Origin: JAWKTM01 sp041399085
Lineage (GTDB): Bacteria > Planctomycetota > Planctomycetia > Pirellulales > Pirellulaceae
NCBI GenBank assembly: GCA_041399085.1
Contig: JAWKTM010000024.1
Coordinates: 36,732-100,731, forward strand
Reading direction: 5' to 3'
Length of the DNA: 64,000 nt
Both the position numbers and the translations under genes were made by a program. Positions within the stretch are counted from its first letter, which is position 1. Each line of letters opens with the position of its first letter. This document shows, in pieces, positions 28,951 through 37,194 of this stretch. Under the pieces are notes generated by a model. That model saw only the letters and a list, made by a program, of their open reading frames with translations. It had not been told where the DNA came from and searched no databases.

Positions 28951-28964
28951 GATGGGTGACTCCA

Positions 28965-29669
28965 ATGAATCCACTGGGCGAATTGTTCGATCCGCAGGCC
29001 CCCGTGTTCATTAGTGAGCATTTCCGACCGCATTGGTCACAGGCCGGCGCGGTTGTGTTTATTACCTTTCGCACAGCGGACTCGATACCTCAGGAAGTGC
29101 TTCGGCGATGGGAGCGGGAAAAGAATGAGTGGATTCGCAAGCACGCAGCAACGGACGAACCGTGGCGTCTCGCACTCCCGAAGCTACAACCAGAGATGCG
29201 CGATCGATTTAGGAAAACGTTCAATCGCTGCCGCGAGGATTTCCTAGACACTTGTCATGGGCGTTGTGTTTTGCGGCAGCGAAATATTGCAAAAATCGTC
29301 GCCGATTCGCTGCTCTATTTTGACGGCGATCGGTACCGTATGGGCGACTTTGTTATTATGCCAAACCATGTTCATTTGCTGGCAAGTTTTGCATCGGAGG
29401 ATGCGCTTACCGCTCAGTGCCGTTCGTGGTTGCATTTCACCGCGAGGCAAATTAATCGTGAGCTGAGACAAACCGGAAAATTTTGGCAACAAGAGCCGTT
29501 CGATCACCTTGTAAGAAGCGTCGAGCAGTATGAGTACTTGAGGAAGTATATCAAAGACAATGGAATCAAAGCTGGATTGAGCCAGGATGAATATCTGTAT
29601 CGGCGATTCGAAGATAGTCGCCTTTCGCTCCGCGAAAGTAGCGAGGATTCACGCCAACGTGCGGAGTGA
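28965..29669 (+). CDS. REP-associated tyrosine transposase (RAYT, Y1/HUH family)
   Basis: 234 residues from ATG 28965 (MNPLGELFDPQAPVFISEHF). An earlier start at 28887 would run through the REP and is discarded. The HUH motif is MPNHVHLLASF and the catalytic tyrosine is in EQYEYLRKYIKDNGIKAGL, together the Y1_Tnp signature of RAYTs. These single-copy enzymes bind REP hairpins and cleave their ends. Cognate REP pairs flank the gene on both sides, and its last 18 or so codons (FEDSRLSLRESSEDSRQ) read directly through the third REP copy. It is probably domesticated rather than a mobile insertion sequence. Confidence 0.93.
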   Translation: MNPLGELFDPQAPVFISEHFRPHWSQAGAVVFITFRTADSIPQEVLRRWEREKNEWIRKHAATDEPWRLALPKLQPEMRDRFRKTFNRCREDFLDTCHGRCVLRQRNIAKIVADSLLYFDGDRYRMGDFVIMPNHVHLLASFASEDALTAQCRSWLHFTARQINRELRQTGKFWQQEPFDHLVRSVEQYEYLRKYIKDNGIKAGLSQDEYLYRRFEDSRLSLRESSEDSRQRAE

Positions 29670-29728
29670 GTTAATATGGGGAGAAACTAACAGCGCCTGA
29701 ACGCTACTTTCGCGGAGCGAAAGGCGAC
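29617..29728. repeat. REP palindrome pair downstream of RAYT
   Basis: Forward copy at 29617-29638, inside the 3' end of the RAYT gene, and inverted copy at 29707-29728. Hairpin and GTCG head are the same as in the upstream pair. The interior (TAGCGAGGATTCACGCC...) resembles that of the 28838-28950 pair, so both pairs derive from one roughly 112-base unit. The inverted copy overlaps the TAG stop of the SDR gene on the minus strand. Confidence 0.88.
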
Positions 29729-30537
29729 TATTCAGCAGGCGACCGGTACTGGCCTTCCGTCACGGACCAACCGCCGTCGACGATCAATGTCTGGCCCGTA
29801 ATCCAACGGGCTTGGTCCGACAACAGAAACACGGCCGCGCCATCCAGATCGCGCGGTTGGCCGATGCGTCCGCCGTCCAGTGGTTGTTTACTGGCCACAT
29901 AGTGCATGATGGCCGGATCATTGGCCGCTCGGCCCGCCATCGACGTTTCGACTAAGGCGGGTGCGATGGCGTTGATGCGGATGTTCTGCTGAGCGTAGTA
30001 GGCAGCCGTTGACTTGGTGAAGCCGACCACGGCCGCTTTCGAAGTGGCATAGGCGTGCGTGGCAAAGTGGCCGGGCGAGGGCGAGAAAGCCAACACGGAT
30101 GCCATGTTCAAGATCACACCGCCGCTGGCTTGAGCCAACATCTGCCGCACGGCCGCTCGATTGGAATAAAACAGCGAATCGAGATTCCAATGCAGCGTGG
30201 TTTGCCAGCCTTCGTCGGTGATCTTGTCCAGCGGTCCGTCGCCGAATCGCCGGCCGCTGCCTCCCGCGACGTGATACAAGCCGTCGAGCCGACCGAACGC
30301 ATCGACCGCCGCGGCGATCGCTCTTTCGGCCGTTTGCGGATCGGCGGCGTCGCCAGCGACGGCTCGGCAGCGATCGCCAATCACGATGCGGGCGGATTCA
30401 CTCCGTTTGGCGTCTCGGCCGACGATCACTAGATTCGCGCCGGCGGCCGCGCAAGCCTTCGCGGCGGAGAATCCCATTCCACCGGTCCCGCCGATGATCA
30501 CGATCGTCTTGCCCGCGAGAGCCGTGGTTGAACTCAC
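29728..30537 (-). CDS. Short-chain dehydrogenase/reductase
   Basis: 269 residues, classical SDR. The cofactor motif is IIGGTGGMGFSAAKACA; the catalytic Ser lies in GVILNMASVLAFSPSPG and the Tyr-Lys pair in THAYATSKAAVVGFTK. The closing block ITGQTLIVDGGWS is typical. Such enzymes reduce or oxidise carbonyl/hydroxyl substrates with NAD(P)H; the substrate cannot be predicted. The stop codon is part of the neighbouring REP copy (see findings). A third REP pair lies just upstream of the gene, between it and clpP. Confidence 0.88.
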   Translation of the reverse strand: MSSTTALAGKTIVIIGGTGGMGFSAAKACAAAGANLVIVGRDAKRSESARIVIGDRCRAVAGDAADPQTAERAIAAAVDAFGRLDGLYHVAGGSGRRFGDGPLDKITDEGWQTTLHWNLDSLFYSNRAAVRQMLAQASGGVILNMASVLAFSPSPGHFATHAYATSKAAVVGFTKSTAAYYAQQNIRINAIAPALVETSMAGRAANDPAIMHYVASKQPLDGGRIGQPRDLDGAAVFLLSDQARWITGQTLIVDGGWSVTEGQYRSPAE

Positions 30538-30567
30538 ACCGCAACTCCCGGAGGAATGGACATCAGC

Positions 30568-30641
30568 GTCGCCTTTCGCTCCGCGAAAGGCAGGCAGATG
30601 TCGAGTGGAGAAGACGCTGCTTTCGCGGAGCGAAAGGCGAC
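30568..30641. repeat. Third REP palindrome pair, between SDR and clpP
   Basis: Forward copy at 30568-30589 and inverted copy at 30620-30641, with the same stem, loop and GTCG head as the RAYT-flanking pairs. The interior is only 30 bases, a shortened form. It lies in the space between the SDR start and the clpP stop, a typical intergenic REP location, which shows the repeat spreads beyond the RAYT locus. Confidence 0.88.
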
Positions 30642-30662
30642 GATGGGAAGCGGGCTCGCGTG

Positions 30663-31256
30663 TTAGGCGGTGGCTTCCATGTGGGCGATCACTTTGTCGA
30701 TCAAGCCGTACTCTTGCGACTCGGCAGCCGTCATGAAGCAGTCGCGGTCCGTATCGTGCTCGATCTTTTCCAGCGGATGGCCGGTGTGCTTAATCAAGAT
30801 CTGATTCAAGCGTTCCTTGACGCGGCCGAACTCCTTGGCGTGAATCATGATCTCTTCGGCCGTGCCTTGCATGCCGGCCAACGGTTGGTGAATCATGATG
30901 CGGGCGTTAGGCAACGCGTATCGCTTGCCCTTCTCGCCAGCCGTTAGCAATACGGCGCCCATCGAAGCGGCTTGACCGATGCAATAGGTGGCCACATCAC
31001 ACGTCACGAACTGCATCGTGTCGTAGATCGCCATGCCAGCGCTGACACTGCCGCCCGGCGAATTGATGTAGAAATGGATGTCGGCCTTGGGATCGTCGGA
31101 TTGCAAAAACAGCATCTGAGCGACGATGGCGTTGGCCACTTCGTCGTTGACTTGCGTGCCGAGAAAGACAATGCGGTCCTTCAGCAGGCGGCTGTAGATA
31201 TCGTAGACGCGTTCCTCGCGACCGCTCTTTTCAACGACGTAGGGAATCAGAGGCAT
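30663..31256 (-). CDS. clpP: ATP-dependent Clp protease proteolytic subunit (paralogue 1)
   Basis: 197 residues, normal ClpP length. The catalytic triad is visible: Ser in IGQAASMGAVLL, His in RIMIHQPLAG and Asp in HDTDRDCFMTAAE. IHFYINSPGGSVSAGMAIYD is the conserved oxyanion strand. ClpP forms a two-ring peptidase with ClpX or ClpC, degrading misfolded or tagged proteins. It is second of two adjacent clpP genes downstream of trigger factor, 42 bases after the other clpP, likely in one transcript. Both are predicted to be active, so mixed or separate barrels are possible. Confidence 0.96.
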   Translation of the reverse strand: MPLIPYVVEKSGREERVYDIYSRLLKDRIVFLGTQVNDEVANAIVAQMLFLQSDDPKADIHFYINSPGGSVSAGMAIYDTMQFVTCDVATYCIGQAASMGAVLLTAGEKGKRYALPNARIMIHQPLAGMQGTAEEIMIHAKEFGRVKERLNQILIKHTGHPLEKIEHDTDRDCFMTAAESQEYGLIDKVIAHMEATA

Positions 31257-31298
31257 GGCGGACGTATCTCCTGTCTAAACGGAGCGGCCAGGGCCGCG

Positions 31299-31931
31299 TC
31301 ATTCCTTTTCTTCGTCTTCGACGGCCGGCGTCGGCGCCTTGGCCAACACTTCATCGACCAAGCCATAGGCTTTCGATTCCTCGGCCCCGAGGAAGAAATC
31401 GCGGTCGGTGTCCTTGGCGATCTTTTCCATCGGTTGGCCGGTGTGGGCCGCCAGAATCTCGTTCAGCATCTCACGGTTGCGAAGGATTTCGTTAGCCTGA
31501 ATTTCGATGTCGCTAACCTGACCACTGACGCCGCCATAGGGCTGGTGAATCATGACACGAGCGTGCGGCAGCGCATATCGCTTGCCCTTCGTGCCGCCGG
31601 CCAACAACACGGCCGCGCCGCTGGCGGCTTGCCCAACACAATACGTTGCCACCGGACATGACAAAATCTGCATCGTGTCATAGATGGCCAGCGTCGCCAC
31701 CACGTCGCCACCCGGCGAATTCAAATAGAAGTGAATGTCCTTGCGGCGATTTTCGCTCTGCAAGTACAGCAGCTTCATCACGACTTCATTAGCGTTGCCG
31801 GTGTAGATCTCGCCTTGCAAAAAAACAATCCGGTTTTCCAGCAGCAGGTCGCCCAACGTCATTTGCCGCTGGCGCTGGTAGGACTGATAGCTGTATGAAT
31901 CCAGCATGGGCCGCGGCAAATAATCGTTCAT
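31299..31931 (-). CDS. clpP: ATP-dependent Clp protease proteolytic subunit (paralogue 2)
   Basis: 210 residues. Triad residues are present: Ser in VGQAASGAAVLLAGG, His in RVMIHQPYGG and Asp in KDTDRDFFLGAEE. The N-terminus (MNDYLPRPMLDSYSYQSYQR) is longer than in the other copy and the C-terminus ends in acidic DEEKE, features shared by the second ClpP of bacteria with two paralogues. The Ser context (SGAA against SMGA) differs between the copies, suggesting different substrate pockets or assembly partners. It follows trigger factor by 108 bases. Confidence 0.95.
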   Translation of the reverse strand: MNDYLPRPMLDSYSYQSYQRQRQMTLGDLLLENRIVFLQGEIYTGNANEVVMKLLYLQSENRRKDIHFYLNSPGGDVVATLAIYDTMQILSCPVATYCVGQAASGAAVLLAGGTKGKRYALPHARVMIHQPYGGVSGQVSDIEIQANEILRNREMLNEILAAHTGQPMEKIAKDTDRDFFLGAEESKAYGLVDEVLAKAPTPAVEDEEKE

Positions 31932-32039
31932 GCTTCACTCTTCCTTGCTTGTCGCGGGGTGAAAACGGGCCGTATGAGGAATGGCCCGCGTGGTTCCGAG
32001 CAGCCGCCGAACAATGCCGTTCGGCAACTGGAGAAACAC

Positions 32040-33569
32040 CTAGCTCCGATCCGTGGGCAGCTTTTGACCTTCCGGCTCGTTGCCGTATTTGGCCTCGGGG
32101 ATCGCCGACTCCGAACGACTGGCGATTGCGTGATCGATCGCAACTGACCGATCGTCGTCCGCTTCGTAAGGCTTGTCGGTGATTTCCGCGTGCTCTTGGA
32201 TCAACTCCAAGACCTGACGCTCGACCAACTGGTTACGCAACGCGTCCATCTGGCCGCGTTTCTCGATCCGAGCCCGCACGCGTCGTGCCGACTCGTCACT
32301 CGCCTCGGCGATACGATCAATCTCCGCGTCGTAATCTTCCGGCGTCGGCTCGATGCTGTGCTCTTCCGCGATCCGCTCTAGGATGAAGTGCTCCTTCAGA
32401 GCGCGGCGAGTCGAGGCCATGCTGTTTCGTTGCAACTGGTTCGAGTACCGCTTGATGTCGTCCACCGCGAAGCCGGCCGACTGCAACTCCATCACAGCCC
32501 GCTCCAGCTCGCGCCGGGACTGACGCTTCAACAAGTCTTGAGGCAGATCCCAATCGGCGCCCACCAACAACTTACCAGTGATTTGCTGACGCAAGTCTTG
32601 GTCGCGGCGGTAAGCCATCTGCCGTTCCAGCTCTTCGCGAACCGCAGACTTCAAATCTTCCTCGTTGTCGAAACCGAAACGTTCCAGGAACGATTTATTT
32701 AGCTCGGGAAGTTCGATTCGCTTGACTTCCAGCACCTCGAATTCGGCGTCGACCTCTTGGCCGCGCAACGACTCGTCTTCGTGCTCTTCGCTCAGCGTGA
32801 TCTTCGCAGTCTTCGTTTCGCCCTCATTCGCACCGATCATCAATTGATCGAAGCCACGAAATTCGGCGTCACGGAAACTCAAAGTCGGCTGAACTTCGAC
32901 CGACTCCTCTTCGATCCGAGAAAGTGTTTTGCCCTCGTGGCTGAACGTAACATTCACGACGACGAAATCGCCAGCTTCGGCCGCACCTTCATACGGGGCC
33001 AATTGGCCATAGCGACGAAGCAATTGCTTGGCCCGCTCTGTAACCTCGGCGTCGGAGTAGTCGTGAACCAACCGAGTCAGCTTGATGCCCTTCCAATTCG
33101 GCAGATCAAACTCGGGGCGGACTTCGATATCGAACTCGAACGTCATGTCGCCTTCGGCTGGCAACTCGATCGCTTTGAAATCGATCTCGGGTTCGCTGAT
33201 CGCCGAGAAGTCGCTGCTGTCGGCCACTTGGGCCATGCTGTCCAGCAACAACGAGCCCTTCACCTGATCGCGAATTTGGTCGCGAAAACGGCTCTCGACC
33301 AACTTGCGAGGAGCCTTACCCGGACGAAAACCGGGAATCTCGGCTTTGGGCACTAAGTCCTTGTATGCCTCGTCGAGATAACGATTGATGTCCTCACGCG
33401 GAATCGTCACCGTGACGTGACGTTCGCAAGCGCCGGACTCGTCAACCTTGACATTCAACGACAACGGCTGCTTCTCATCGCCAGCCGTCGATTCATCACC
33501 GGTTGCCGATTCGTCGGCTTGAAGTTCGGGATCTTGGACTTCGCTGGGAGAAGCATCGGAGGGAGCCAT
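32040..33569 (-). CDS. tig: Trigger factor (ribosome-associated chaperone, peptidyl-prolyl isomerase)
   Basis: 509 residues, longer than E. coli Tig (432), mainly through an acidic N-terminal extension (1-30, rich in Asp/Glu/Ser) and a C-terminal tail. The ribosome-binding domain contains the signature PGFRPGKAPRKLVESRF (about 80-96). The PPIase domain (about 190-280) includes AEAGDFVVVNVTF, and the helical C-terminal domain follows. Trigger factor binds ribosomal protein L23 and assists nascent chains. The order tRNA-Gly, tig, clpP, clpP matches the tig-clpP-clpX theme of many bacteria, here without clpX in view. ATG 33569 is the first ATG and is kept. Confidence 0.95.
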   Translation of the reverse strand: MAPSDASPSEVQDPELQADESATGDESTAGDEKQPLSLNVKVDESGACERHVTVTIPREDINRYLDEAYKDLVPKAEIPGFRPGKAPRKLVESRFRDQIRDQVKGSLLLDSMAQVADSSDFSAISEPEIDFKAIELPAEGDMTFEFDIEVRPEFDLPNWKGIKLTRLVHDYSDAEVTERAKQLLRRYGQLAPYEGAAEAGDFVVVNVTFSHEGKTLSRIEEESVEVQPTLSFRDAEFRGFDQLMIGANEGETKTAKITLSEEHEDESLRGQEVDAEFEVLEVKRIELPELNKSFLERFGFDNEEDLKSAVREELERQMAYRRDQDLRQQITGKLLVGADWDLPQDLLKRQSRRELERAVMELQSAGFAVDDIKRYSNQLQRNSMASTRRALKEHFILERIAEEHSIEPTPEDYDAEIDRIAEASDESARRVRARIEKRGQMDALRNQLVERQVLELIQEHAEITDKPYEADDDRSVAIDHAIASRSESAIPEAKYGNEPEGQKLPTDRS

Positions 33570-33684
33570 AAGCGGAAACCTCGGGGGTCTTGCGGCGGGA
33601 CTGCCAGCACTTCGCGAGCGGCGAATTCGCAGCGCGTCGACCGGCCAAATTTGCGGCGAAGGCTCGGTCAGTCAATAAAAAAAG

Positions 33685-33757
33685 AGCGGGTGATGGGATT
33701 CGAACCCACGACAACAACGTTGGCAACGTTGTGCTCTACCAACTGAGCTACACCCGC
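33685..33757 (-). tRNA. tRNA-Gly (GCC anticodon)
   Basis: The minus strand folds as a 73-base cloverleaf: acceptor GCGGGTG with CACCCGC, D arm TAGCTCAGTTGGTAGAGCA, anticodon stem CAACG/CGTTG with loop TTGCCAA (anticodon GCC), and T arm GTGGGTTCGAATCCCAT. The discriminator is T; CCA is not encoded. It lies 115 bases upstream of trigger factor on the same strand and is followed by TTTTTTATTGACTGA, possibly a weak termination stretch. Confidence 0.97.
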
Positions 33758-34172
33758 TTTTTACGATCTTTTAACAACTGCGGCGTTGGTGGCCGAGTCT
33801 GATTTTCCTTCGGATTATATGATGCGTTGCGAGGCACGCAAGGGCGGATCGAAAACGAATCCCAGGATCGTTCCCAAGCCGGATGTCACGCAGGCCAGAT
33901 GCTCCGATCGCAGCGATGTTAGCGGATGACTAGCCGAGCCGAAACAGGGGACGCCTTTGAATCCGAGGCGACTGGGTCCGAGGGCGTCATGGCAAAGCTT
34001 GTTGCGGAGTGCCGCCAGCGGGGATAAACTGAATACGCTTTCGTCAGCGATACGATGGATGGTTCGATGACACGCCCTTTTTGATTCCTTATTACCAGTT
34101 GACGCTCGGCAACGCTGGCACACCGATTGCCATCTTTTCGCAACGCTCGTTTGACGATGGAGCAGATTCGCC
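33758..34172. other. Intergenic space, no gene seen
   Basis: 415 bases between the tRNA and the FHA gene. Open frames here are only shadows continuing antisense to the FHA gene. The stretch 33830-33990 has coding-like composition on the minus strand without a usable start, so a decayed repeat or gene fragment cannot be excluded. Confidence 0.4.
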
Positions 34173-34880
34173 ATGAAAGCCAAATTGGTTGTCGTGGGCG
34201 GCGACGCAAAGGCGGCGGAAGTGAGTCTCCGGCTGCCCACCGTGATTGGTCGCGGCCGCGATGTTTCCTTAACGCTGCCACATCCGCTCGTAAGCCGTCG
34301 ACATTGCGAGATCTTCGAGTCCGGCGGCCAGTTGTTCGTGCGCGATCTGGGGTCGCTGAACGGCACGTTTGTCGGCAACGACCGCGTAACGGAGGCTCCG
34401 CTGCCGCCGGGTGAATTGCTGACTGTCGGGACGGTGACCTTCCGAGCCGTATACGAAGCCAACGGAACCGCGCGCCCGACTGCGAATCCCGCGGCCGTCG
34501 TTTCACCAACCCGCGCTGCCGATACCGTCTTCGTTCCGAAAGAGCAGACCGTTCGCAACGACAATGAGATGCCAGATTTCCAGTCATTGGAGCGTTCGGC
34601 CAAGTCTGGGTCGGCCAAGCCCCGACCGGCTGACGACGACGAGGAAGAGTTCGAAGAAGTCGAACTGGCGATTGACGATGATGACGGCGAGAGCGACCAA
34701 GCTTCTGAAGAGTTCGACCCGTCGCTGGCCGAGTTCGCTTCGCCGCTACTTGACGACGAAACGCTGTCTCCATCCGGCGTTTCGACTGTTGACTCCGATG
34801 AAACGAAGCCTGCGCCGAATTCCGACGAAGAAGAGGAAGACGACGACGATTTGCAGTCCTTCCTGCAGGCTCTCGAATGA
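34173..34880 (+). CDS. FHA-domain protein with acidic C-terminus
   Basis: 235 residues. The FHA fold occupies about 1-100: PTVIGRGRDVSLTLPHPLVS then RRHCEIFESGGQLFVRDLGS and LNGTFVGNDRVTE, with the phosphothreonine-binding Gly-Arg, Ser-Arg-His and Asn residues present. FHA domains bind phosphothreonine peptides, usually on Ser/Thr-kinase substrates, which planctomycetes have in number. The C-terminal half is strongly acidic (DDDEEEFEEVELAIDDDDGE, later EEEEDDDDLQSFLQALE) and probably disordered. The next gene's frame overlaps the stop, though its better start lies 27 bases on. Confidence 0.9.
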   Translation: MKAKLVVVGGDAKAAEVSLRLPTVIGRGRDVSLTLPHPLVSRRHCEIFESGGQLFVRDLGSLNGTFVGNDRVTEAPLPPGELLTVGTVTFRAVYEANGTARPTANPAAVVSPTRAADTVFVPKEQTVRNDNEMPDFQSLERSAKSGSAKPRPADDDEEEFEEVELAIDDDDGESDQASEEFDPSLAEFASPLLDDETLSPSGVSTVDSDETKPAPNSDEEEEDDDDLQSFLQALE

Positions 34881-34906
34881 TGCCTTTTCTCGGAGGAGAA
34901 GCCGTC

Positions 34907-36886
34907 ATGTGTCGACTAAGCCCGCCCGCGTCGCGATTTTCTCGTGCGCTCATCACGCAATGCGTCTCGCTGATGCTGTGGTCCGCGACGATGGCCTTCG
35001 CCGACGAGCCGGTCGCATCGAATCGAGAAAAACATCCGGCCAACAAGCTGGCGGGCGAAACCAGTCCGTACCTGTTGATGCACGCCCATAATCCCGTGCA
35101 GTGGTATCCGTGGGGCGAGGAGGCGCTGACGAAAGCTCGCCGCGAGAACAAGGTGATCTTTCTGTCGATCGGCTATTCCAGTTGCCACTGGTGCCACGTG
35201 ATGGAACGCGAGTCGTTCCTGGATGAAGAAATCGCCGCGCTGCTGAACGAGCATTTTGTGTGCATCAAAGTCGATCGCGAGGAACGGCCCGATGTCGATT
35301 CGCTGTACATGACCGCCGTGCAATTGATCAATCAACGTGGCGGCTGGCCGTTGAGCGTGTTTTTGACGCCGGATGCAAAGCCGTTCTTCGGCGCGACCTA
35401 TTTTCCAGCACGCGACAACGACCGGCCGGGAGTAACCGGTTTTCTAACGATCGTCCGCAGGATTCACGAACTGTGGGGCGAGTCGCCCGAGAAGCTGCGA
35501 GAAGACGCTGACCGCGTGGCTGCCGCGCTGAAGACAGAACTTGACGGACGCCGGCCACAGGCGCTGAAGCCGCTCGATCGCACGTTTCTAAATCGCGTGC
35601 AAGAAGAACTAGCCGAGCAGTTCGACGAGGACTTCGGCGGATTCGGCTACAGTGTGGCGAATCCGCAACGCCCCAAGTTCCCCGAGCCGTCGAATCTGCT
35701 ATTTCTGATTCATCGCGCCCGCGACCAGCAACTGGACGATGACGCTCGGCAACAAGCTCGCCACATGCTGGTTCGCACGCTGCATCAGATGGCTTGGGGC
35801 GGCATTCACGACCATGTTGGCGGCGGCTTTCATCGGTACAGCGTCGATCGCTACTGGCGCATCCCGCACTTCGAGAAGATGCTGTACGACAACGGCCAGT
35901 TAGCGACGGCCTACGCGGAAGCGTTCGCTTTGACCGGAGATGTCGAGTTTCGCTTGGCGGCCGAGCGATTGGCCGAGTTCGTGTTGCGCGAGCTTCGCGA
36001 TCCGCAAGGCGGTTTCTACGCCACATTGGACGCCGAATCCGCTGGCGAAGAAGGCCATTTTTATCGCTGGGAAAAGGACGAAGTCGAAAAGCTGTTGGGC
36101 AATGATTTCGCGCTGTACGCCGCAGTGTTTGGTTTTGAGCGAGCGCCGAATTTTGAGGACAAGTTCTACGTGATTCGCCGCCGTAGTTCATTGGCCGAAT
36201 TGGCCGAGACGCACGAGCTCACGGTCGAGCAGCTTGTCGAGCGACTGAATCGTGGCCACGCCAAGCTGTTCGCCGCTCGCGAGCAAAGACCGCGGCCACT
36301 GACCGATCGCAAAGTGCTGACCGGTTGGAACGGATTGATGATTCGCGGTTTGGCAGACGCCGGTCGGTTGCTGGAGAATCCGAAGTATCTGGAGGCGGCC
36401 GAGCAGGCTGCTGATTTTGCGTTGAAGAATCTGCGCACCGACGACGGTCGCCTGTATCGCACGTGGACCGACGGCCAAGCGAAGCTGAACGCTTATGTCA
36501 GCGACTACGCATTCCTGATCGACGGATTGATCGCGTTGCATGAAGCCACGGGCGACACTCGCTGGCTGGACGCGGCCACTGCCTTGAACGATCGGCAATT
36601 GGAGCTGTTCTGGGACGAAGCCAACGGCGGGTTTTTCTTCACGTCCGACGATCACGAGTCGTTGTTGGCGCGGATCAAGAATCCGGTCGACGCCGCCGAG
36701 CCAGCCGGCAATTCGGTCGCCGCCGCCAATCTGCTTTACCTGGGCAAGAAGCTGAATCGACCGGAGCTTATCGAAAAGGCTCGCCAGACGGTGCAATCGG
36801 TGTCGGGGCTGCTCGAAGTATCGCCGGCCGTGGCGCCACGTTTGGCGATTGTGATCGGCCAGTTGTCGGCCCCGAAGCCCGAATGA
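34907..36886 (+). CDS. DUF255 / YyaL-SSP411 thioredoxin-like protein
   Basis: 659 residues. A GGAGGAG ribosome site at 34892-34898 sits at ideal distance from ATG 34907, so I prefer it to the ATG at 34877 that overlaps the FHA gene. A signal-like hydrophobic stretch (VSLMLWSATMAFA) follows. The DUF255 thioredoxin domain shows NPVQWYPWGEEALTKA and SIGYSSCHWCHVMERESF with a CHWC active-site-like motif, then CIKVDREERPDVDSLYMTAV. The rest is an alpha/alpha barrel of the N-acylglucosamine-epimerase type (GGIHDHVGGGFHRYSVD, HFEKMLYDNGQLA). Homologues are widespread; the molecular role remains undetermined. A secreted location is suggested here. Confidence 0.9.
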   Translation: MCRLSPPASRFSRALITQCVSLMLWSATMAFADEPVASNREKHPANKLAGETSPYLLMHAHNPVQWYPWGEEALTKARRENKVIFLSIGYSSCHWCHVMERESFLDEEIAALLNEHFVCIKVDREERPDVDSLYMTAVQLINQRGGWPLSVFLTPDAKPFFGATYFPARDNDRPGVTGFLTIVRRIHELWGESPEKLREDADRVAAALKTELDGRRPQALKPLDRTFLNRVQEELAEQFDEDFGGFGYSVANPQRPKFPEPSNLLFLIHRARDQQLDDDARQQARHMLVRTLHQMAWGGIHDHVGGGFHRYSVDRYWRIPHFEKMLYDNGQLATAYAEAFALTGDVEFRLAAERLAEFVLRELRDPQGGFYATLDAESAGEEGHFYRWEKDEVEKLLGNDFALYAAVFGFERAPNFEDKFYVIRRRSSLAELAETHELTVEQLVERLNRGHAKLFAAREQRPRPLTDRKVLTGWNGLMIRGLADAGRLLENPKYLEAAEQAADFALKNLRTDDGRLYRTWTDGQAKLNAYVSDYAFLIDGLIALHEATGDTRWLDAATALNDRQLELFWDEANGGFFFTSDDHESLLARIKNPVDAAEPAGNSVAAANLLYLGKKLNRPELIEKARQTVQSVSGLLEVSPAVAPRLAIVIGQLSAPKPE

Positions 36887-37194
36887 TTCTGCCTGAACTC
36901 AGGCCAAGATTTCCGGTTGTGCGAGGCCCCGCATCGACACCGGGTTATCCGCCACGGAAAAGTTAGCACGCGGTGCTGGCAATCCGTTAAGCCGCTGTTA
37001 CACTGATACCAACGTTAGCGGGCGGTGTTCGCCCGGTTACTTTTCGGAGCGTGCTATACGCCATCACGGCCTGGATCGTTTCTTTCGATCGGAAGGCGGC
37101 TTCAAGAGCCGTCGAATTTTTATCGCCGTAAGTCGCTGATTCCATTCTCGGATTTCCCGTCTCTTTGAGAGTGTCTTTCGCGGACACGCCTCGC
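36887..37194. other. Intergenic space before rpe, no gene seen
   Basis: 308 bases between the DUF255 gene and rpe, both on the plus strand. I see a short GC hairpin (GCGGGCGGTGTTCGCCCG, about 37018-37035) but no poly-T tail. Frames on either strand are short and not protein-like. Confidence 0.4.

Noticed and set aside
28887..28964. N-terminal extension of the RAYT gene
   Set aside because: These codons are made from the upstream REP copy; the ATG at 28965 gives the normal family start.
28965..29669. Classical IS200/IS605 insertion sequence
   Set aside because: There is no TnpB and the ends are REP doublets rather than IS ends; the single enzyme gene fits a domesticated RAYT.
33815..34618. 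267-residue minus-strand frame antisense to the FHA gene
   Set aside because: The plus-strand FHA domain is unmistakable over the same bases; the antisense product has no protein-like pattern and no start of its own beyond the FHA gene.
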